From positions 992,001 to 1,056,000 of the forward strand of contig JAAROD010000026.1 in assembly GCA_012274445.1 (NCBI GenBank): a stretch of 64,000 nt of DNA, in the 5' to 3' direction. Numbering within the stretch: the stretch's first letter is position 1; every line of letters begins with the position of its first letter. Source of the DNA: Sclerotiophoma versabilis. Lineage: Eukaryota > Ascomycota > Dothideomycetes > Pleosporales > Didymellaceae. Of the stretch, positions 32,495 through 43,864 are shown piece after piece. Both the position numbers and the translations under genes were made by a program. The notes under the pieces are model-generated. The model worked only from the letters and a program-made list of their open reading frames with translations. It was not told where the DNA came from and did no database searches.

Positions 32495-34029
32495 ATGCCG
32501 GGCGACACCAAGGTAGGTCTCTGTGGTACTTCACCTACTCTCTGTCGTTAACAAAGTCAAGACGCGCACAATGCCGAAGCGCGTGTCGGCACCCAACTGC
32601 ACCCACGTTGATATGGATCGCGTCTATGGGCGGGGCCAGCAGTGCTATGTCTGTGGGCGAGAGCCATCCATCGGCTTTCTGTACGAGTGCCGTCAGGACT
32701 GCAGCTCTCCCAAACTCCATCGTCTTCTTGCTGAAAGAGAAACTGGAGAGTTTGGTCGACCGAACGCCCCTCTACGATCCGAGCTCGAGGACATTGGCCT
32801 GAGTGAGAGTGTCATATGCACCGCAGAGCAGGGCCATTACACCTGCGCGCAGCTCGAAGTACTGAAGACGCAAAAGCAGGAGTTGAGGCAGACTATCGAA
32901 GACTCGATACAAGGCAGTCAGATCAACCATGTTGTTGCCAGACTCGCAGCCTTTGCCTCGATGCCTCCTAACAAAGACGGCACCACTAACAACAAGGCCA
33001 AAGGCGCAGTGAGTCTCTCCAGCCTGCAAGCTCACAGGAACACAACTGACAAAATTTCAGCCATTCGCTTGCGCTTTCAGAGCATGTCACAGCTGCCGCC
33101 CCTATTACCGCGACCGTGTCTATGTTTCGTTCGAAGCTGTTGCTTCAGTCAACTTTCCTCCTATTTCAAGAGACGAGGCGACGCACCTCCCCACCAAATC
33201 TGCAGGCGTTTTACGCTCGATCGGAACATCCCAGATACCTTCGCCAACTCGAGTCGGCCACCACGAACCGCTCTCCACGATCCAGACCACCATCACTTTC
33301 GCTACCTCCACCGACGCGCCGCACACAGCTTCGACCACCTCTGACTCAAGCGAGCTCACCTTCAAGACCACCCGATCTGACGTCGACGAGCTCCACGCTC
33401 TACACCGGCCACGCAGAAGGTTCTACAATATTGGCCACAGGTCATCAAGCGAGATAGCCCGCGACCTATCAAAAATGCCTTCACTCCTTTCGCGCCAGGG
33501 TCTCAAGACCGCCATGCAAACAATCTTCCACCCCGGCAGAGACTCGAGCTCGTCCGGATCCATGATCACGCTACCTGTCCCTCGCACGGGCACAGTCCGC
33601 GACTCATCAGCTACACGACCGGTCGGTGATTTCGACATCGGCGCTTTACGTCGAGTCAGGCGGCAGAAAGAGAGGAACGAGATCCGCAACGGCACATATG
33701 TCGGAGGCTTCGAGGATATTGGTGCGGCTGTACTAGCCACAGCCATGCACAGTACCGCGCCTTACCCACACGGCAGTGACGGAGAAGGTAGTTGGTCATC
33801 AGAGTCGGACTTTTCGATCTACTCCTGCATCTCTGAGGGTAGCGAGTTAGAAGTCGAGGGCGGCGTAGCACTCACAGCAGAAGCGGTCGAGTCCCACACG
33901 CCTGATATCCTTACCCTCAACATTCCCGCTTCCAAGCCAGCCATCTCTATTCGGACCAAGGCGATGAGCTGTGAAGATGGCGACTCAGAGGGAGAAGTCG
34001 GACTGCACAGCATCGTGGCGCAAGTTTGA
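32495..34029 (+). CDS. uncharacterised fungal protein with N-terminal Cys motif
   Basis: Three exons (32495-32512, 32562-33008 and 33061-34029) encode 477 aa if the tiny first exon MPGDTK is real. Otherwise ATG 32571 (MPKRVSAPNC) starts the protein. The N-terminal part has regularly placed cysteines in 'NCTHVDMDRVYGRGQQCYVC' and 'FLYECRQDC', then 'CTAEQGHYTC', and after the second intron 'CAFRACHSCRPYYRDR'. The pattern suggests zinc binding. This opening occurs in many uncharacterised filamentous-fungal proteins. The middle is Ser/Thr-rich and disordered. The end has a conserved-looking block 'VGDFDIGALRRVRRQKERNE' and an acidic segment. There is no known enzyme motif. The second intron (33009-33060) has a canonical GTGAGT donor, an ACTGAC branch and a TTTCAG acceptor. 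Confidence 0.65.
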
Positions 34030-34616
34030 ACATGGCTCAAGCAAGCTACTTGTGATGGCGGAAGACTGGCGCAGTCCACGAATTGGGAAGATGGGCGCCC
34101 AAACGAATGTAATGATTTATGCCGACATGCTTTATGAGACACGGTATCTGGAACATGGCATCTCTCGATACCCAAGATTAGAGAGCAGCAAGACAGCGGA
34201 CGAATGAAATATGATTCACTGAGTAATAATTGGACCATGTGCAATGGAACCCTATCAGATTACGTGTGCATACACAGCGGTAAATCATAGCTCACTTATG
34301 GCTTTGAAACAAAACGAGTCCTGCGACAGTTTGTGTCCAATGTCTCGTTCGCAATACATCCGTTCTGCATGACGTTCAGCTGATGTACGTATGATTGTAG
34401 GAAACATAAAGAGCCTTCTGCTAGGTGACGTTGTTCATTCTCTCATTCATTAGACTATCCAAGTATCAATCAACTACCCAAGTATCAGGCGGACTGCACA
34501 GTCTGGCTATTGGTATCCTTGAACGTATGATCTTCAATCTTTAATTCCTAATGCGCCCATCGACCCATGTCATGATGCACATATCAGCGCATCTTGCCCT
34601 TGAGTAATCGATAAGC
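34030..34616. other. intergenic region between convergent genes
   Basis: About 590 nt between two 3' ends. It is AT-rich towards 34400-34560 and I see no gene. Confidence 0.55.
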
Positions 34617-36984
34617 TTAGCGGCCGGGACCGCCAGGGTAGCCCTGAGGGGGCGCACCATACTGCTGCTGACCGGGATAACCTCCAGGACCACCCTGAGG
34701 CGGGCCACCCTGGGGCGGACGCTGCTGCTGCTGGCCACCGTACGGCTGACCCTGCGGCGGGTACCCTCCAGGCTGCTGGCCATAACCCTGCTGAGGCGGC
34801 TGTCCATACTGGCCTCCCTGGGATGGTTGTCCGTATGGCTGCTGGCCTGGAGGCGCACCGTACTGGCCTGGTGGGGGAGCGCCGTACTGCCCGCCCTGGG
34901 GTGGGCCACCATAGCCCTGCTGAGGAGGTGCTCCGTAGCCGCCAGGTGCAGGGTTGGTCTTCTCGTCCTTGGAGTCGTAGGAGCGGTCGATGGCACCGAG
35001 AAGTAGCTTGATAATCCATAGATCGGGGGTGAGGTCGACAGGAGGGTTGGCACGGGACATCTCTTCTTGCTCGTTCTCGTAGTCTAGGAGATAAGTTAGC
35101 ACTTTCGCGGATTCCATGTTGAAACGAGGTTTGGGAAACGTACTGGATGTGCAGTCAACCATAGGGCCAATCTGTGGATCTTCGTCGAGTTTGCTGAGGA
35201 ACTTCTTTGCCATCTCATCGTTACCGACCTGGGCAAACTCGAAAGCTACGCCACCATGGCCGTACTGAGGGTACCTCTGCTGCAAAGTGTCGAATGCGTA
35301 TCTAATGGTGTCGAACACAGCATTCTGCGGCTCGCCAGCGGGCTGACCATCTGTGATGGCAATGACAAGGACAGGCTTCTTGAGCTGACCCTGCTGTGCC
35401 TTGCCAAGAACAATCTCATCAATGACCTTCTTGCGGAGCGAAGTACCCATGGGAGTGAGGCCCTTGAACTGAACACCACGCATAATCTGCTCAATTTGCG
35501 CTTCAGTAGCGACGCCATCTTGGAGAGAGCGGCCCTGCTGGTCACGCACACCGGAAAGATCAGTGTTCATGAAACGAATCGAGATACCATCGGCGTCGAA
35601 GAGAGTGGCCGCGAATGAGACACGCTCCAAGATAAGGCGCAAGTCCTTGATACGCGAGCCTTCTTCCTCGAATTGCATGGATCCACTGTCGTCGATGTAC
35701 AGAACGATGTCGTACAAAGCCAACTTCACAATGTCGTTGGCAATCTCCTTCTGCACACGCCAGCGCTGGATGACCTGGTTGATCTTGCCGGCCGCTTGCT
35801 GTGCAATTTGGTCAAGGACTGGTGTGCCTGGAGGGTAGAATGTCTGCAGTCCCTTTTCGTTGATGCAGTCCTGTAGCAGCTGCTTATAGGCCTGGACCTC
35901 GGCAGGGCTGCCCTGCGCCTGCTGTAGCGGAGGAGGTCCTCCCTGAGATCCTCCAAAGCCTCCTTGAGGCGGTGGTGGGCCTCCATACTGCTGGCCTTGA
36001 GGTGGTCCCTGTAAAATCAAGTCAGCGCTGGTTCGGTGCACAACACATCATTACAAGCTTGCTCCGCATCGTTTCTCAGAGTGCAGTTGGAAGCACAGTG
36101 AAAGGTCACGTGTGGGATGACGAACATATTGGCCGTATGGTTGTTGTCCATATGATGGCTGTGGTGGCTGTCCATATTGGGACTGTGGTGGTTGTCCCCA
36201 CTGGTTCTGCTGTTGGTATGGCTGCTGACCATATTGTTGGGAAGGCGGTGGTGGTTGACTCCATTGATTTTGTGGTGGTTGACTAGAGTATGGAGACATT
36301 GGTGACTGTGGGAAGCTAGGGGACTGGGGCGGTTGACCAGGCGGTGGTGGAGGAGGTCTGTTATATCCTGTCTGCCCTTGGGGATAAGGGGATGAGGGTG
36401 CGCCATATGGGGCAGGAATAGGCGGTTGAGTGTAAGGTGACTGCGGTGGAGGTTGCGATCCGGGGCGCAAGGGCAGCGGTGGTTGTCCAGGCGGCTGCGC
36501 ACTTTGGCCATACGGAGCAGGTGCTTGTCCGGGATATTGTGGTGGTTGATAGGCATTGTAGTTGCCGGAGGACGATGCTATCTTTCCAGAGAGCGGCATA
36601 TTGTGTGGCTGAAGGTGTGGCTACAACAGACGGGTGTGGTGGCCAGGCGGATGCTTTTCAAGCAGTGGGGTTGGTCCAGAGAAGCCAAAAGCAAGGTGGA
36701 GAATAATAAAAGCTTACGGAAGCCTAGGGTGATGTGGCGCGCGTGATAAAGAATGACGACGATGCAGAGCAAGCGAAAACGGAGTGGAAAGAAGAGCTTA
36801 CTTGACCGGGAGGAGCGGCACCTTGCTGCCCTGGGTACGCTTGGTATTGCTGTTGTCCGGGCTATTGAATTAGCTGTGCTTTCAGAAAACCTTTCACTTC
36901 TGCTCAACTTACATAGCCACCCTGTCCGCCTTGAGGAGCGCCGCCCTGGGGAGGATATCCTGCTGCAGCATTCGCTGCCGCCAT
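34617..36984 (-). CDS. Pro/Gln-rich protein with central von Willebrand factor A domain
   Basis: Five exons (36984-36913, 36861-36802, 36620-36126, 36008-35144 and 35083-34617) give about 652 aa. Residues 1-235 are Gly/Pro/Gln/Tyr-rich (PPQ, YGQP, QPPQSQ). The vWA domain starts near residue 300 with 'LALYDIVLYIDDSGSM'. This is an intact MIDAS DxSxS (Asp315, Ser317, Ser319), with later 'GLTPMGTSLRKK' and 'VLVIAITDGQPAGE' strands. A second Pro/Gln-rich tail with YGGPPQGG repeats ends in 'GGPGR'. Such fungal proteins are unassigned. An intact MIDAS suggests metal-dependent protein binding, and the flanks suggest a condensate-prone or adhesive scaffold (inference). Exon 3 could also start at 36608. 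The donor at 36125 is weak (GTTCGT). The last intron (60 nt) is stop-free and in frame. Confidence 0.75.
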
Positions 36985-37787
36985 CTTCGATGCCACTGTA
37001 GCTCTGCGTCAGCCCCTCCATGCCCCGCAGTCGTCATCCGTTGGGCTCCAACTAAGAAGCATTGGCAAACACTTACAACCCATGATGTGCTTGGTTTTGG
37101 GATTTCAAGTCGTCAATGGTCGTGCTAAAGCTTCCAGAGAAGACGCAGATGTAAATTCAAAAGAGGAGGGAGAGTTGGTGGGTAATACAATTGGTGAACC
37201 TTGCCTCAGGTGAGTATAAGGCAGGCAAGCTGGAGATGACAGCATGCATCATAGCCCCGGCAACCACGACACAGCCCCTCTGCCCCTCCATCAGCACCGC
37301 CCTCTGTCGCCTGCATGACGCGATTTGATTGGCTGTCAGCGAACACGCGCGCTGCTTGATTGCGCAAAACGTGGACACGAGGCGCAAATTTGGACAGCTT
37401 GCGCCACGTCTGCCAGGTCACAACGGGGCCCGATGTGCGATTCGAGGAACGAGCGGGGCATGGTCAGACAGCACGTTTCCAGCCAAAACCAACAATCGCC
37501 CTGCGGCAGCCTGCATGATGGCTTTGATTGACCACGGTAGTGGCAAAGATCGACAGGTCCGAAATCCAGAGAAGCTGGAGCTGTGCGCGAGGGATGGAGT
37601 TGTAATTACAATAGATTCGAAGCAGTACCAGTTCGAAGACACCAAAGAAGTCGACAACACGACACGGAGACTGCCGGATGCCAGAAATGGGTGCCCAGTA
37701 GCTACTTCATTCACAGGACAATCTATTCACAGGGTACACAATGTGGGTATGATTTCAGCAAGGCTAATATAAATGCCCACAGTGCCT
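36985..37787. other. intergenic region
   Basis: About 800 nt between the start of the vWA gene and the 3' end of the sugar-type transporter. A reverse CCAAT (ATTGG) lies near 37328. I see no gene. Confidence 0.5.
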
Positions 37788-39726
37788 TCACATCTTGGTA
37801 GTCTCCAGCTGCACCGGCTTCTCCAGCTTCTCGTCGTCAGCTGCAGCTTCTGCCTCCTCAAGGCCAAGGCTTGCTGCAATTGTATACAGCCTAGTCTTCT
37901 CTTCATGTGCTGTGGAGTCACCAAAGACAGCATCCATCTCTTCAAGGGACTTGCCCTTTGTCTCCGGAATGATGAACCAGGTGAAAGCGAACGCGATCAG
38001 CGCAAAGGCTGCAAAGAATAGGTATGTGCCATAGCCAATCGACTCGATCATATCGGGTGTGACGAGTCCAATGATGAAGTTGCACATCCAGGTCGAAGAA
38101 GTCGTGAGCGACATGGCCTTGGATCTGTTGCCGAGATTGTAAATCTCTGAGGGCAAGACCCATCCGATAGGTGCCCAAGAGTATGAGAAGTTGACGTCGT
38201 AGATGTAGACGAAAGCGATACCTGTCCAGCCTGCTGCTGGATGATCCTTGAGGGTGTCACCGTATCCGCCAATGACTCCGCCTACAATGACCAGCGAGAT
38301 GAAGGTTCCTGCAGCACCACAGAGGAGAAGAGGCTTGCGCCCGACTTTGTCGATGAGAAAGAGAGCCGGGAGCGTGGACAGAGTGTTGACGATGCCGTAT
38401 ACACCGGTGGCTAGCAAACCGCCCGTCTTGCCAGTGAGTCCCAGCTGGCCAAAGATTGTCGGGGCGTAGTAAATGATTGCTGGAGATTGAAGTATTAGCT
38501 CCTGCCGCTTTGTAGAGTGCTTCTGGACTTCAACCCACCGTTGCAGCCGATAAATTGCTGGAAGAACATGACACAGCAACCGATAGCTGTGCGCTTGAAC
38601 GAAGGCCATGTCGAGAAGAGTGTGGTGTAGCCGGCAAGATAGAGTGACACACCGGACTTGCCAGGAAATTTCTCACGATTGTATGACTGCTCGAACATAA
38701 CTTCAGCTTTAACCGCGAGGTACTCTTTCTGAATTAGGTCATCATTAGGGTTTGCCTGACGGACGCGTGCTAGAGCAGCAATTCCGGCCGCATCGTTGTC
38801 CCGCATGCAGTGAAAACGAGCACTTTCTGGGTAGAACAGCATCCCGATTCCTAGCACGAGGGCCGGAAAGATCTGCAAAGCGAATGGGACGCGCCATGCG
38901 GCATCTGACTGACCAGTGCAGCCATTAGGGCCAACGTCGTTGCGAGGATCGAAAGTTCGTGCCGATGGAGTCCCGCCAGTATATGGGATGTCTGGAGCGC
39001 ATCGTGTGCCACCAATGTATTGCGTACCGAACTCAAGCCAGTAACTGACGAGAATACCGAGCGTGATCGAGAGTTGCTGGAGCACGACGAGCGTTCCTCG
39101 GACACCGGCGGTGGAAACTTCCGACATGTACATCTATGGATCGGTCAGCATGTCTCTGCAGACCTTCAATCCAATGCACGCTTACTGGGACGATCATGGT
39201 CAACATGCCAACAGCAAACCCGGCAATAGCTCGTCCTGACCTCATTAGAAAACCTCCGTGCTACCCATGATAGTCAACATACCAGTAAAAGCCATTGGGA
39301 TATTCACTGCAGCGGCCTGAAGGACTGATCCAACAATGAAGATGACAACAGCAATGAGAATCGAGCCTTTGCGACCGAACTTGTCAGCTACAGGACCGTT
39401 CACAAGCGATCCTGCCCATGCCAACAGCAACAGCGTCGACACGAACCAGCCCTTGAAGCTACTATCAAGAGCAACCCTAGGGAAGGTTGCAGCAAAGCTC
39501 TCCATCGTCAATACGCCTGAGACTACGCCTTGGTCATAGCCGAACAAGAAGCCTCCAAGTGATGCAAACTTTACCGCCAGTTAACACATGGGGCGTGGAT
39601 ATACCGCGACGGATTACTCACAGTCGACAACCCAAGCAAGTATGGGTTTGCACGTAGCTCCTTGTATACTCCCTTTTTCTTTGGCGCCCCATGGCCGGCG
39701 CTTTCGAGGTGAAGCTCGTTCGACAT
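37788..39726 (-). CDS. MFS sugar-type transporter
   Basis: Sugar porter of the major facilitator superfamily with about 12 helices. Five exons (39726-39622, 39568-39283, 39235-39186, 39133-38539 and 38479-37788) give 575 aa. Family signatures are present: 'GGFLFGYDQGVVSGVL' in helix 1, 'DKFGRKGS' in loop 2-3, 'FYPESARFHCMRD' after helix 6, 'FFQQFIGCNGAIIYYAPTIFG' (split by an intron after CNG) in helix 7, 'DKVGRKPLL' and 'IPETKGKSLEEMDAVFGD' after helix 12. A long extracellular loop 'GGTRCAPDIPYTGG' between helices 1 and 5 resembles quinate/inositol-type carriers more than glucose carriers. Substrate is not assignable. It is divergent from the Yfh7-like kinase. Confidence 0.87.
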
Positions 39727-40178
39727 GTTTCTTGAAAAGTTTCGGTCGCGTGTTGGATCGTGAAGCAACAACTTGGTGCTTCCAAGGGTTTGGAGAACAG
39801 CCTCTTTATATACGCACAGATGTCGGTGAGTTACACCGCGATATCAAGCGTTCAGTCGCGAGTCAGAGCAAACGGAGTACAGTGGTCCGATGCAATCAGA
39901 CAACGAAGTTTCTGTTGTGTGCATGGTTTTAACAAAGTCCCCTGCTTTCCCCGCAAGGTAGGTTGACTCTTGCCCTGTTGTTGCGCTAGCGCGTGGAGAA
40001 AGATGGGGCGTTGACGAAAGGTATGGTCGGACTTCTGTCGTCCGAACCCCACGAGTCGGGCTTTTTGCTGATCGGACAAAGTTTTGTATCCATGCTGTAT
40101 TCATCTTCGACTGACATATCGATCTCATTTCCCACAATTGAATCGCTCACCTCTCCGTTCTTGCTCCTCGCTTCGAAA
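39727..40178. other. divergent promoter of transporter and kinase
   Basis: A 452-nt spacer containing the perfect inverted repeat described at 40027-40045. No coding signal. Confidence 0.6.
40027..40045. promoter_or_regulatory. CGG-N11-CCG inverted repeat, possible Zn2Cys6 operator
   Basis: TCGGAC-TTCTGTC-GTCCGA: perfect 6-nt arms around a 7-nt spacer, so the CGG and CCG half-sites are 11 nt apart, the Gal4-like spacing of Zn2Cys6 dimers. It lies 134 nt before the kinase ATG and 301 nt before the transporter ATG. A Zn2Cys6 gene follows at 41044-43345. Binding is an inference. Confidence 0.4.
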
Positions 40179-40998
40179 ATGACGAAGGATTTAAACACGA
40201 GTAGCCTTGCCGGGCCTACTCTTGATCTAGTCAGTCGTATCGAAATGCTGCTCCAGCGCCAAGCTTCCAATCCCCGTCAGCGCATGCTTGTCGCTCTTGC
40301 AGGTGTTCCTGGCTCTGGAAAGTCGACTGTATCGCATGCGCTGCTGCAAGAACTTCTTAAGCGAGGCATTGACGATATTGCAATCGTGCCGATGGTTAGC
40401 CTGGCTGTATCGCATGAACGAACATTTGAACGCTGATCTGTATTTCAGGATGGCTTCCATTATGCTAAGAAGATCCTCTCGGCGTTTCAGGATTCAGACA
40501 AGGCCTTCCAAAGGCGTGGTGCTCCATTCACGTTCAACGCAGAAGCCTTCATAGCTCTTGTCAAGACTTTGAAGTCAGCCCCTGTTACCACAAGCGAAGA
40601 ACCAGAGCAACCTGTATATGCACCTAGCTTCGACCATGCGGTTCAAGATCCAGTAGAGAACGATATCGCCATCTCTTCGCGGAACAAAATCGTTATTGTC
40701 GAAGGAAATTACACACTCCTGAATCAGAAGCCGTGGAACGAGATCAATGGCCTTTGTGACGAAAGGTAGGTGTTGTGTTTGTGAACATGTGACGAGAAGT
40801 TTCGAGCTGACCAATTTCAGGTGGTTCGTAGACGTTCCTCCAGAGATAGTAAGAGATCGTTTAGCGGCACGTCATCTTGCTGCGGGTATTGAAACTTCGT
40901 ACGAAGCAGCTGTTCAACGAGCAGAGACGAACGATATACCAAACGGCGAGATGATACGGTCCCTTCTGATCGAGCCTGATGTTACTATACACAACTGA
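40179..40998 (+). CDS. YFH7: Yfh7-like P-loop kinase (uridine kinase/phosphoribulokinase fold)
   Basis: Three exons (40179-40394, 40449-40765 and 40821-40998) encode 236 aa. The Walker A motif is 'GVPGSGKST' at residues 42-50. The second exon opens with 'DGFHYAKKIL', the substrate-site DGFHY phrase of this family. 'IVIVEGNYTLL' is the following strand ('vE G.Y') and 'RWFVDVPPEIVRDRLAARHL' is the lid region with basic residues. This pattern is that of yeast Yfh7 and pantothenate/uridine-kinase relatives. The phosphorylated substrate is unknown. Upstream in-frame codons to 39993 are open, but ATG 40179 begins the conserved part. It is divergent from the MFS gene. Confidence 0.82.
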
Positions 40999-41043
40999 GA
41001 ATCGTTGGTTTGGTCTGAACACTCGACAATGATTACTTTTAAC

Positions 41044-43345
41044 TCAATAACCGTTGGAAGTCAAGTCCCAGTCAAAAGAATTGAAGAGTTCGTTTGATTC
41101 AACAGACCAGGGAAAGTTGCTCAAAGCGTCGCGGTCCAGATGTGGGACGTCTTGGAAGATGCCGGCATCTATGTCATCGATTGTGACAACTTGGTCAAGG
41201 ATGGCGACGCAACGAGCGGAAAGGGAGTCTTCGACAAGGTGGTCTCGAAACGTGCTTCTCGCCAAACGAACTGCTTGGTGCCAGACCGGTAGTTCGGGAG
41301 ATTGCGGGAAACTGATGATGCACAAGCTCATTACTAGCGCTGCGTGGAAGAGGAAGAATCTGTAGCTATACGTTAGAATAGCACCCAGTAAATCTTAGGC
41401 CCCAGCACTTACGTGGCATACCAGCCTTCTAATCTGGTCAACCCTTGTATAGCGTGTTGATGTATAGATGATACCGTAGCGTTCGCAGCTTCAATACACA
41501 GACGCGTACACTCATTTTGTTTGACCTGAGCTACTGAATCGGGGATCTGACCTCTCTCAGAGATGGCGCGACGAAGCAGAATGTGGCGAAACACAATGAT
41601 TTTGAGGTTCCACAATCTCCACCATAACCGCGATTTGGCAAACGTGTACCATCGATGTTGGCAAGAAGACTGATGTTCTAGCTGGAAATAAGAAGGCAAG
41701 GTCTGCGTCCATGCGCCCATAGAAGCGCTGATGGAGAGTGCTGCCTCCGCAGAGAGCCCAGGATCCGCGAGTAGCCGATTCGGGATGTGGTTGGTGTGCA
41801 TGTGTAAATCACTCTGTACTTTCAGTGCGGAGTAGAGGGTCGGCTCCATCAATTCAACTGGTAGCTCGGTTGTCTGGGGTGTGAGAGCCTGGAGGTAATT
41901 AGTACTAGATAACAGAATCGGTAGTCTATAGACATACCTCATCACTGACGTTCAGAACAGCATGTACGTCCATGCAGTCCTGGTCTGGGAGCATGATCGC
42001 TCTTCCAAAGGTCGTTGAAGCACCACTGTCGAAAATGTACAAACCCCACCAAACCCTACGGCGAATCTCTCGTTCCATGAGGCTGATATTCCAGTGCGGT
42101 AGTTCCCTATGCAGAGCTACACTCAAAGCATTACGTACCGCAAGCCCGAGGAGATTCCATCCTGTGTTTGGGGCGTTCCTTTTCTGACTCAAGTTACTCA
42201 ACAAGATCAAAGCTTGAATAGACGTAAGGTTGGCCGTCTCGAACACCGACTCATGCTGTCCCAGAGTAAGTGCACGGCGGTATAAATAGTCCTCCAGTCC
42301 CACTTGATCTTTGTTGAGGCACCATGCACCCAGCGCTAAGATTGCATGATATAGCATGTCCCAGGACCTTTTCGTTGGGCGCGGCACGATCTCGTGGTAT
42401 TGAGCACGAAAAGTTGCCTCATGCACGAAGGGATAGACGCGATGATACTCCTGAAAGTATGCATCAATCAACGTTGATGCAATTTGGCTTGTCAAGGCAG
42501 CATGAGAAACCTGCGCAGACGCCAGTACACCGGTAAGAAGCGCAGAGCGCTCGGCACGTCGTGTTTGAGGCTGTGCTTGAGACTGGTGCAAGAAGCCGGC
42601 CCAGTCAAGTAAACACCGCAAGAAAACGACACCCGAAGTCGAACCTACTTAGTTGTAAGTATCGCAGACCGCAAAACTAATAGACGATTGTACCTAGGTA
42701 GCCGACACCAGTGGGCTCAACAGAAAGTGCAGCCATGCCATCAGTGAGGCTATCAACATTGACGTCTTCTTCTTGCCAATTGAAGCCATCTGCGTTGCTC
42801 GGAACAGCTTCTGGGAGGACTGGGTCACTTGCAACAGCCGGACTTGAGTCTCTGTGGGGACTTGATTTCACTGCAGGTCGCAAGACATCGGGCGTAGATG
42901 GACCTGCGGAAAGTGAAGAAGACTGTACCAGGTCGGGTGAGCTGAGCAAATCATCGATGTTGGCTCCGGGGAGGAGTTGGGAAACAAGAGCCTCGAGTCC
43001 TTGAAGTCTCTTCTCAACGCCTGTGAGGTAGCTAAAGTCTCATCAGTAGACGGCATGAGCAAGGTTGGAAGCTATACATACGCTCGCGTCAGCGGCGATC
43101 TGATGATCTTTCCGCTGTAGTGGCATGTTGCTCCACTCTGCGCACATATTTTGCAGGCTGGATGCTCCTTCGAACAATGTATGGTTGTCAGCATTGATCG
43201 TATATGAATCTGAATAAAAGGGCTACAAACCTTCAGTTTCTTGTGACGGCATCGGTCGCACTATCTTCTTATCAGCCATTTCGAAGCCCAAAGGCAAGAT
43301 TAAGAGACGCACAGAAAGTGAGTCCCTAGCCTTTCTCTGCTCCAT
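41044..43345 (-). CDS. Zn2Cys6 transcription factor with unusual splice site in the zinc cluster
   Basis: Seven exons (43345-43313, 43260-43231, 43176-43082, 43031-42694, 42644-41938, 41888-41413 and 41359-41044) give 664 aa. The zinc cluster needs exons 1-3: Cys12, 15, 22, 29, 32 and 39, perfect CX2CX6CX6CX2CX6C spacing. The coiled coil 'YLTGVEKRLQGLEALV' follows. The fungal-specific regulatory domain has 'YFQEYHRVYPFVHEATFRAQ', 'LGAWCLNKDQ' and 'REIRRRVWWGLYIFDSG'. The second intron should end right before the third cysteine codon (43176), but the preceding dinucleotide is AT, not AG. The next AG (acceptor ending 43168) would delete three residues including that cysteine. Total length stays in frame either way. 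Its position next to the transporter and kinase suggests local regulation (inference). Confidence 0.82.
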
Positions 43346-43864
43346 CCATACGAGATAGTAGTAGTAAGTGTGGGGTGCAGGAACGATCGCCAATAAATTG
43401 GAGAGGCCGAAGATTGTCCCGTCCGACCTAGACTCTTTCGGGCATCGCTCTTGCCTTCCATCATTTTCCAAGCTTGGAAACTCATAAGATAAACAGAGAC
43501 AGGGTTTGGTGATTTAAAAGATACCATCTTTTCATTTTGCAGTAGCAATTCTATGGGGTCTCCGGAGTTTGCTTAAGAGGAACGTGCAGACGTACAGACA
43601 ATAATAAAAGCTAGCTAGCTGTCACCCTCGTGCAATCTAGCTCACTACGGTTGTTCGCACAGCCTTTGCCCACCCTGTTGTGTTTCTGAAATCTACTCAA
43701 GCTGAGTCTGAAGCTTTCATCATGGTTCCGCAGATGATTGGAGAATGCCGCACTTGGACAACGAGTCGGTCGTTATAGCGAAGCCTCTCGTTGGCGGACA
43801 GGAGTAGTGATGATTAGACGTAGATATCTCATGGCCAAATCGAAGCGATATGACAGCGCATTCG
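43346..43864. other. intergenic region
   Basis: About 520 nt between the start of the Zn2Cys6 gene and the 3' end of the IRC6-like gene. I see no gene or clear site. Confidence 0.5.
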
